Shown here one piece after another: positions 57,717 to 64,000 of a stretch of DNA of 64,000 nt. The stretch spans positions 1,302,001-1,366,000 of the forward strand of contig NC_059568.1 of assembly GCF_905220415.1 (NCBI RefSeq), in the 5' to 3' direction. The stretch is from Colias croceus. Lineage: Eukaryota > Arthropoda > Insecta > Lepidoptera > Pieridae. The notes beneath the pieces are model-generated. The model was not told the origin of the DNA, ran no database searches, and was given only the letters and a program-made list of their open reading frames with translations. Positions within the stretch are counted from its first letter, which is position 1. Every line of letters starts with the position of its first letter. The position numbers and the translations under genes are program-made.

Positions 57717-57965
57717 CATAAATAAATAAATATTTCTGGACGATTTTCACACACGGCACGATCTGATCCCATACTATAATTCTCTTGTCTTATGGAAACC
57801 AGATGGCTGGTAAACATACATATATATAATTAGAAATAAATACTCATAAAGATAATCAGACAGAGCAAACATATTCACACAAATATTTGCCCTCGGTGGG
57901 AATTGAACCCACACCCTCTGGCTTGGAAGGTAGGGTCTCTACCAACTAAGCCAACCGGTCAGACA
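57717..57965 (-). repeat. tRNA-derived SINE
   Basis: On the minus strand the head reads like a tRNA: box A 'tggcttagttggtagag', a loop 'ccttccaa' and box B 'gggttcaattccc' (about 57895-57960). A SINE body follows ('gggcaaatatttgtgtgaat' type) and it ends in 'tatttatttatt'. The Gly-like head lacks a full acceptor stem, so it is not a functional tRNA gene. Confidence 0.75.
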
Positions 57966-58340
57966 GTAGTTATATTGAGGTAAAACTAAAAATTTGTTAA
58001 ATCATAAGCGAGTATTATGAATTTAAACATTTTTGTGGAGGTTAGGACATAAAAAGGTATAGACTCCTTTTGACCGAGTTTTAGTAAAATGAAATATTCA
58101 TTTAACACGGTTATTCGAACTTTTGATCATTTGTTTGAGATTTTGACGATACGAAATAAAACCGGCCAAATTTAAAGACTTTTGTGTTTACGGGAAGTAC
58201 ATTGTAGGTTATGATTCCCTTGTGAATGTCGAAATTAGCGAAAATATTCATCATTTATGGCTGTATCTTTAGATTGCGTTGGCTTATAAGTTTGATTTTT
58301 TCACAGCTTCAAGGGACTGACTTGATTAATCTATAGATAA

Positions 58341-58503
58341 CTAGCGTTCTGCCCCGGCTTGCCCGTGGTACATGTTTACGTTTTTTTTCCATAAGAACCA
58401 ACCTTGTACTTCAAGGAATATAATTAAAAAAAATAATCGAAATCGGTCCACCCGTTCACGCGTGATGCCGTGACCACGAAAAACGGGTTTCATTTTTTAT
58501 AAT
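58341..58503 (-). mobile_element. Helitron-like element, probably 5'-truncated
   Basis: 'ctagcgttctgccccggctt' at the left is the inverted 3' end of the family at 7061-7229, and the body 'cataagaacca...cttcaaggaatataatt' also matches that copy. The expected TC start on the minus strand is not found; the next element abuts it. Confidence 0.55.
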
Positions 58504-58504
58504 A

Positions 58505-58741
58505 CTAGGTTTCCGCCCGCGGCTTCGCCCGCGCAGTCAAAGAAAATTCCACATAGTTCCCGTTCCCGTGGGCTTTCCGGGATTGCGTCATTTTCCCGGG
58601 ATAAAAAGTAGCCTATGTCCTTTCTCGGGTATCAAAATATCTACATACCAAATTTCATGAAAATTGGTTCAGTAGTTTAGGCGTGATTGAGTAACAGACA
58701 GACAGACAGAGTTACTTTCGTATTTATAATATTAGTATGGA
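58505..58741 (-). mobile_element. Helitron-like element
   Basis: On the minus strand it starts TCCATACTAATATTATAAAT after a host A and ends 'gcgggcggaaacctag' before a host T. It contains 'acataggctac' and a (gtct)n run. Confidence 0.72.
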
Positions 58742-59230
58742 TATAGATTTCAGCTTGATACCTCTACGCGTTCCTGAGAAAAAGGGTGTTGATAGACAGA
58801 CAGACGTACAACAGTGATCCTATAAGTGTTTCATTTTTTCCTTTTGTTTTGATGTTCGGAACCCTTTTTTTTTTTTTTTTTTATTTTTTTTTTTATTTTT
58901 TTTTATAGTGGAGAATGCATTTAAGCATACCCAGGGCACTCGGGGAAAGAGCCCTGGGTTATGTCGGACTCACCCTGCTGAGTGCAGGGACCTACCGACT
59001 AAACTCCACTGTGTTCCGCCGTGCCGCTTTATAGACGGGGCCGCGGGTATTCGGTAGAACCGCGTCCGCAGACCCGTCAGCGGCAGCCTATCTCCAGGCC
59101 CAACGCGAATGTGGCGGGAGGCCGCCAGATCTACCTTCCTAGGGGGGCGGCGTGAGTGGAACACTTCTCACGCCGCCTCTCCGCACCGGATGATGGATTA
59201 TATCCCCGTTCCACCATCCGGTGCCCATCA

Positions 59231-62200
59231 TCAGGGAGGCAGGTCGCGACCGTGTAAAGCGGCCGCGACACGGCGACGACGCCCAATAGGACGACGACGC
59301 CGAATCGGATCCGAGGAAGGGTTTCTCTCGCGGACCCGCTCTGCCTCCTCCTTCTGCGACATCACATACTCGCAGAATGTGATAGCCGCGGACCACGATC
59401 TGTCGCCGCCAACCATTTCGCGAACTATGGAAGGCAGGGAGAGATCAGGGCCGACGACTGCGACTAGGCGAGCACGGGGCTCTGACCACGCGGGGCACAC
59501 GGCGAGAGTGTGGTCTGCCGTGTCCTCCGGACAGTCGCACCAATGACAAGCCATTTGCGGCTCCCGTCTGGCGACTTTGCACAGGTACCGCCCGAAACAA
59601 CCGTGTCCGGACAGTACCTGTGTCAGGCGGAAGGTGATGGCCCCATGCCGCCTGTCGCACCACTCACGTAGGACCGGTCGGATTGCTTCGACCGTCCTTA
59701 CTCCTGCGCTGGGCTCTTCGAGCCGACGTTTCCACTCAATGAAACGCCGCTCGAGAGCATCAGCCCTCCATTGCTGGACCTGCTCCAGATATGGGTTGAT
59801 CCCATGCGATCTAGACGCGGCGATGCGGCGATAAACGTCCGCCAGCATTTCGGCGTCCAGGTCCCACGGGGGCGTCCCCGCCATTAAGCACGCGGCCTCG
59901 AAGGACACCGTGCGATATGCCCTCACGATTCTGAGCGCCATGACCCGCTGCGGTCTACGCAATAGGGGTCTGGTACGGGCGCTCAAAGAGTCAGCCCAAA
60001 TGGGCGCACCATAGAGGGCCATGGAGCGAATGACGCCGGTGTAAAGACGACGGCACGCACCCCCAGCCCCTCTAAGATTCGGGAGCAGACTTCCAAGTGC
60101 CCCGGCCACCCCAACAAGCCGGGGGGCTAGGCGGCGGAAGTGCTCCACGAATGTCCAGCTGCTGTCCAACACGATGCCCAGATAGCGCAACGTGGGACCA
60201 ACGCTGATGGACGCACCGCCCACCTGGATTGCTGATCCAGCAGCCTGCGCCCTTCGACGGCCACGAAACAAAATCGCCTCTGACTTATCCAGGGCCACCT
60301 CTAGACCAAGTCTTCTAATGCGGCGCACAACTTCCGCCACACCAGCGGTCGCAAGGAGGGCCGCGTCTCTATACGAGGCCCCACGCGCAGTCACCAGGGT
60401 GTCATCCGCATAGCAAAGCACGCTTACACCCGGGAGATAAGTGGCGCGCAGGACCCAGTCGTAACCGATGTTCCACAGGAGAGGCCCAAGAACCGAGCCC
60501 TGTGGAACACCGCACGACATTTCCTTTTCCATCCATCCACGGCGTGTGGGGTACGCCACAGCCCTCTCTGATAGGTAGGACTGCAGCAATCGCACCATGT
60601 ACTCGGGCACATTGTGATAGCGGAGCGCCTCAATTACGCAACTCCATGGTAGCGTGTTAAAAGCGTTGGCGATGTCAAGAGACACCGCCAAAAGCACTCC
60701 ACCTTCATCAGCCACATTGTCTGCGAGTTCACGCAGCGCAGCGATCGCATCAATGGTGGACCGTCCCCGGCGGAATCCAAACTGGTTTTCGCTCAGGTCC
60801 GGCCCCACTCCCTCCAGGTGGTCGATGAGGCGAGCTGCGAAAACGCGCTCAAAGAGCTTGCTCACCTCATCGAGCAGCACGATCGGCCTGTAAGCCGAGG
60901 GCGAATCGCGCGGGCGTCCGTCCTTCTGCAACAGGACCAAATTCCCGGTCTTCCACCTCCGGGGAAATTGGCCCTGTTGAAGGCATTCTGTGAAGAGCTG
61001 TTCCACCCTGGGTCCAAGTGATTCTAGCGCCAGTACCCAAGCCCGCCCTGGGATACCATCAGGGCCGGGGGCGGTCTTTTTTGCTTTGAGCCGCTCCACT
61101 GCCACTGCAAGCTCGTCACGCGTGACCACCGGGACATTTTCATCAGCATACTCCTCCTGCACAGTCATTGTGGATACCATCGGCGGGGGAGAATGTCTTC
61201 CCCGATTCGGAAACAGGGACGTCACCACCTGCTCCAGAAATCGAGGCTCCAGAGTTTGAGATAGGGGCGGGGCCCAAGGGCGAAGCTTTTGCCTCACCCT
61301 CTTGTAAGGCCGACCCCAGGGTTCATGGTTCAAACCCTCTAGCATCTCCTCCCATGCGCGAGTTTTTGCTGTGCCTATCGCGCCCTGGAGAGACACGATA
61401 CAGTCTCTGTAGACGGCGTATAACCGCGCCTCCTCCTCTTCGTCACGCCGTCTACGGCGTCTATGCCTGGTGTACGCCCGCCTCGCAGCTACGCAAGAAG
61501 CGCGTAGCTGGGTGATATCGGCGGACCACCAGTACATTTGTCGCCTTCGCGGAACTGACCGCACTCTCCGCATGCTCGCGTCGCAGATTTGCGCCATTGC
61601 ATCGGCAAGCCAAGTGGCCTCCTCCTCCACATCAACACCGTCACCCTGCGGCGTCGGGAGCCAGGCTTGCACTATGGCAGCTTCAATGAGAAGCTCCCTA
61701 TCTAGGCTTCCAAGCGCCCAGCGCGGACGGCGTTCACCAGTGGGGAATCGACTGTGAGCCGTCGAGGGCATGGAGACGCTGAACCGGATGTAGCGGTGAT
61801 CCGAAAGCGTCTCCACGTCCACCAGAACCCTCCAGTCCTGAATACAACGAGCGAGAGCAGGGCTCGCGAAGGTGATATCTACAATAGAGCCACCCCTCTG
61901 TCGCACGCATGTCAGCTCTGTTCCGCGGTTAATAAGTGTTAACCCAGAGGCGACCGCCCAGTCTGCAAGCAGAGTACCTCGCGCGTCACCTGCCCGGCAA
62001 CCCCAAGACACGGACTTGGCGTTGAAGTCCCCGGCCAGGAGAACAGACATTGGCTGCGCGAGGTCGATCATATCTCTCAACACGACGAGGAACTCCTCGA
62101 AATCAGCGAGACAGCGATTTGGCGAGAAATACACCCCCACGACGGTGTATCCGTTAATTACCGCTGATACGCAGCCCCGTCGCCTGACCACTCGCTCTAT

Positions 62201-62392
62201 TTGTGTACCGCCTTATGCAACTAGTGTCACCAAGCTATCCAGATCACCCGCCCAGTTATCCCAGGCGGGAACATTGTACGGCTCAGACACAATCGCCACA
62301 TCAATCTCCCACTCTGCCAGGCTTTGGAGTAAAAGATCCTGGGACCTAGCACAGTGGTTAATATTGGCCTGTAGGAAACGCAGTGGGGCCAT
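59231..62392 (-). pseudogene. R1-clade LINE ORF2: endonuclease and reverse transcriptase, one in-frame stop
   Basis: From ATG (62392-62390) there are 1053 codons. The endonuclease shows 'FLQANINHC', 'IVSEPYN' (residues 34-40), 'LLAGDFNAKSVSWG' and 'LSDHRYI'. The RT has 'GIPGRAWV', 'YRPIVLLDEVSKLFERV', 'SLDIANAFNTLPW', 'GVPQGSVLGPLLWNI' and YADD at residues 661-664 (60401-60412). Near the C-terminus is a zinc motif 'CHWCDCPEDTADHTLAVC'. Codon 60 is TAA (62213-62215), inside the endonuclease, and is the only break seen. So this copy is one change away from open, and is young or newly dead; a sequencing error is also possible. Confidence 0.9.
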
Positions 62393-62394
62393 TA
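62390..62394 (-). promoter_or_regulatory. TAATG stop-start junction between LINE ORF1 and ORF2
   Basis: The ORF1 stop TAA and the ORF2 ATG share bases. In the silkworm R1-clade element SART1, a UAAUG junction drives ORF2 translation by termination and reinitiation (established knowledge), and the same layout is seen here. Confidence 0.8.
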
Positions 62395-64000
62395 CTGCGT
62401 TTCCATAGCTGCCTCCGTTTGCGGCACCTCAGCAGGCACCAGAGCAGAGCGTGATGGAACCTGAGCGCCATCTTGCTTCCGCATTCCGCCTTTTTTTGGC
62501 TTGGGGGCCTTACAGGCTAAGCTTCCAAGTCGATGTTCTGCTGGTCGCTTTGCTTCTGCACAAAGGGCGCAGTGAGCAGTGGTAGCAGAGCATTCACCCG
62601 CTTTGTGGCCCATTTCACCGCAGCGGAAACAAATGGTACTCCGATCCGCGAGTGATGAGCACGTAGCACTTACATGGCCTAGCTCCTGGCAGCGGAAGCA
62701 GCGTAGGGGCTTCTGCTCGATTAATGAGACCTTTGCGGAAACCCACCCCACCAGAACGTGCCCCACCTGCGCCAACTTCTTCGCCGCGGTCACTGGACAG
62801 CTCACCCAGGCTGACATTGCACCCCGCGGGCCAGAACGCAGAGCACCACACTTTACGTGCTCGACGGAACACTCCCCTGCGTGTGAGACCGCGACCGCAA
62901 TGTCTTCAGCAGAGGCCGAGTCATCCAGGCCAGTAATTCGCAACTCTGCGCACTTCACTGGCCTGGTCACCTTCACATTATCCTCGCCTAATACCTCCCG
63001 CAATTTGGTGGCTAGAGCATCCGCTTCCTTTGTGCTGGAAGCACCAGGTATCTCCAATATCCTGGCACCGGTAACACCACGCTTAAAGCGCATCGCACCA
63101 ATGCCGATCTCCCCAAGATCGATCCCACGCCGCGCCTCCATCATGATCTTGGCATAGGTTATGCCACGCTCCTCCGCTCCCGGCTGAAGGGTCAGGACGA
63201 CAGCCGAGGAAGAGGGAACGTGGAGCTTGTGTCGCTTTTTGCGAGACTGCGCCGCAGGCTTCTTAGCCTTGGCCCCCTTTGTTTTCTTCCCGCCCTTCCC
63301 GACAACAGTCCATCCTTCTTTTGGCTGCTGTTGCGGGAGGGGGTCTGAGGATGGGGCTGATGTGGAGGGCGCGACTTTGCTGGCGTGTTTTGAGTTCGCC
63401 GCGCTTTTCGACGCCGCTTTTTTCTTCTTGTTGGCCTTCGGCTTCGGCTTCATGGCCGTCGCTGCAACCTGTACCGCCACTTGCTGCTTTAATGCAGTCT
63501 TCCCGACTGAAGCCGCAGCATGCTTCACGGCCCGTTTTGGAGTGGACCCCGTCGCCGATATGCCCGGTTGCGGTACCGAGGCAGCCATTGCATACGTTTT
63601 TTCTGCTGGTGGTGGGAGAGTGACAAGGTCCTGGGTCGCCTGTTGGACGCCCTCCAATGACGCTCTCCTGTTATCCGCCGCCAGCGCCGGTCTTAAGCGC
63701 TTAGCCGGCAGCAGACGCTCCTCTAGGGCCTCAAACCTGGCGTTAGTCATGTCTCCAACCTGGCGCAAAATGGAAGCTACCAGGTCAGCATCAGGTTCCC
63801 GCGGTTGAGGACACACTTGTACGCTTTGCGACGTCTTCACTTTTTCGAGCTCCCTTTTGAGGGAGTCGATCTCGGCCTGTAGGCGGGAGTTGTCCGCCTG
63901 CAGAAGCCGTGTCTCCTCAGAGACTGTGAGCCGCTTGAATTGTGCCACCGACAATTCAATGTCGTCGTGCGCCAATTTGAGAGCTTTTTTGAAAGTGGTC
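62392..64000 (-). CDS. R1-clade LINE ORF1: Gag-like protein with three CCHC zinc knuckles (5' end outside window)
   Basis: The frame is open from the window edge to TAA at 62392-62394. In order it has a coiled coil ('ETRLLQADNSRLQAEIDSLK'), an Ala/Lys-rich basic segment, an RNA-binding core ('RFKRGVTGARILEIPGAS') and three knuckles: 'CFRCQELGHVSATC', 'CFRCGEMGHKAGEC' and 'CALCAEAKRPAEH...C'. R1-clade ORF1 proteins carry three such knuckles and bind element RNA (family knowledge). The stop overlaps the ORF2 start. No ATG was fixed because the frame runs out of the window. Confidence 0.9.
   Translation of the reverse strand, partial: TTFKKALKLAHDDIELSVAQFKRLTVSEETRLLQADNSRLQAEIDSLKRELEKVKTSQSVQVCPQPREPDADLVASILRQVGDMTNARFEALEERLLPAKRLRPALAADNRRASLEGVQQATQDLVTLPPPAEKTYAMAASVPQPGISATGSTPKRAVKHAAASVGKTALKQQVAVQVAATAMKPKPKANKKKKAASKSAANSKHASKVAPSTSAPSSDPLPQQQPKEGWTVVGKGGKKTKGAKAKKPAAQSRKKRHKLHVPSSSAVVLTLQPGAEERGITYAKIMMEARRGIDLGEIGIGAMRFKRGVTGARILEIPGASSTKEADALATKLREVLGEDNVKVTRPVKCAELRITGLDDSASAEDIAVAVSHAGECSVEHVKCGALRSGPRGAMSAWVSCPVTAAKKLAQVGHVLVGWVSAKVSLIEQKPLRCFRCQELGHVSATCSSLADRSTICFRCGEMGHKAGECSATTAHCALCAEAKRPAEHRLGSLACKAPKPKKGGMRKQDGAQVPSRSALVPAEVPQTEAAMETQ

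Larger units (their letters stand above)
58140..58866. repeat. Interrupted copy of the repeat at 40194-40975
   Basis: 'cgggaagtac', 'gattcccttg' and 'gtttgattttttcacagctt' match 40335-40455, and the sequence resumes after two Helitron-like insertions as 'gatagacagacagacg' and 'gatgttcggaaccc'. The R1-type LINE is inserted at its right end. Confidence 0.55.
58867..64000 (-). mobile_element. R1-clade non-LTR retrotransposon (SART-like layout), incomplete at window end
   Basis: The minus strand carries ORF1 with CCHC knuckles, ORF2 with endonuclease and RT, a GC-rich 3' region of about 320 bases and an A-rich tail (T runs at 58867-58907). ORF1 stop and ORF2 start overlap as TAATG. This layout, the high GC content and the protein motifs place it in the R1 clade. 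It differs sharply from the AT-rich host DNA. The 5' end lies beyond the window. It is inserted in intron 5 of WAC, antisense. Confidence 0.88.

Noticed and set aside
57885..57963. tRNA gene on the minus strand
   Set aside because: Boxes A and B are present, but no complete acceptor stem forms and a SINE body follows directly.
59577..63808. Several plus-strand ORFs of 60-190 codons
   Set aside because: All are antisense to the GC-rich R1-type LINE ORFs, whose motifs are unambiguous.

Overview
This is an AT-rich animal nuclear sequence, almost certainly from a moth or butterfly. Genes are split by introns with GT-AG borders. The repeats are of kinds typical of Lepidoptera: Helitron-like elements ending in a GC-rich hairpin plus CTAG, a tRNA-derived SINE, CR1-, R1- and jockey-type LINEs, and the 'accgacttcaaa...ggaggaggtt' and 'cgcgcaccgaggg' repeats. 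All calls rest on reading the sequence; no database search was made.

Three host genes can be supported. (1) A CECR2-type chromatin gene (Drosophila relative: dikar) on the plus strand, 7805-33360. Ten exons join in frame into about 2041 codons, with an N-terminal DDT/CECR2 region, a bromodomain encoded mainly by exon 8, and one very long last exon. (2) An intronless prefoldin subunit 1 gene on the minus strand, 42594-42977. (3) A WAC gene (WW-domain adaptor of the RNF20/40 H2B ubiquitination system) on the plus strand, whose first five coding exons lie at 45671-56522 and which runs out of the window.

Most other DNA is transposon-derived. From left to right: a degenerate Gypsy-like remnant (771 to about 2386, minus) carrying a 5'-truncated jockey-like LINE with a 15-16 bp target duplication; a 2.1 kb foldback element with tandem subrepeats (4805-6936); a 1026 bp foldback with two 426 bp arms (14464-15489); a nearly intact CR1-type LINE (about 16097-20990, minus); two related TA-flanked inverted-repeat elements on either side of the bromodomain exon, the second holding a third element; a P-element-like transposon with an 8-bp target duplication that keeps two THAP-domain exons and is split by a Helitron (34839-36953); a PIF/Harbinger-like MITE (43252-44065); many Helitron-like insertions; and a large R1-clade LINE (58867 to the window end, minus) whose two ORFs meet at a TAATG stop-start.

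The host genes are functionally related only in a broad sense: CECR2 and WAC both act in chromatin and transcription, and prefoldin is a cytosolic chaperone. The most interesting parts are the P-like element, which looks like a natural internally deleted (KP-like) derivative; a possible alternative last exon that would give a bromodomain-less CECR2; and the inverted-repeat pair around the bromodomain exon, an arrangement known to favour exon circularisation or skipping.
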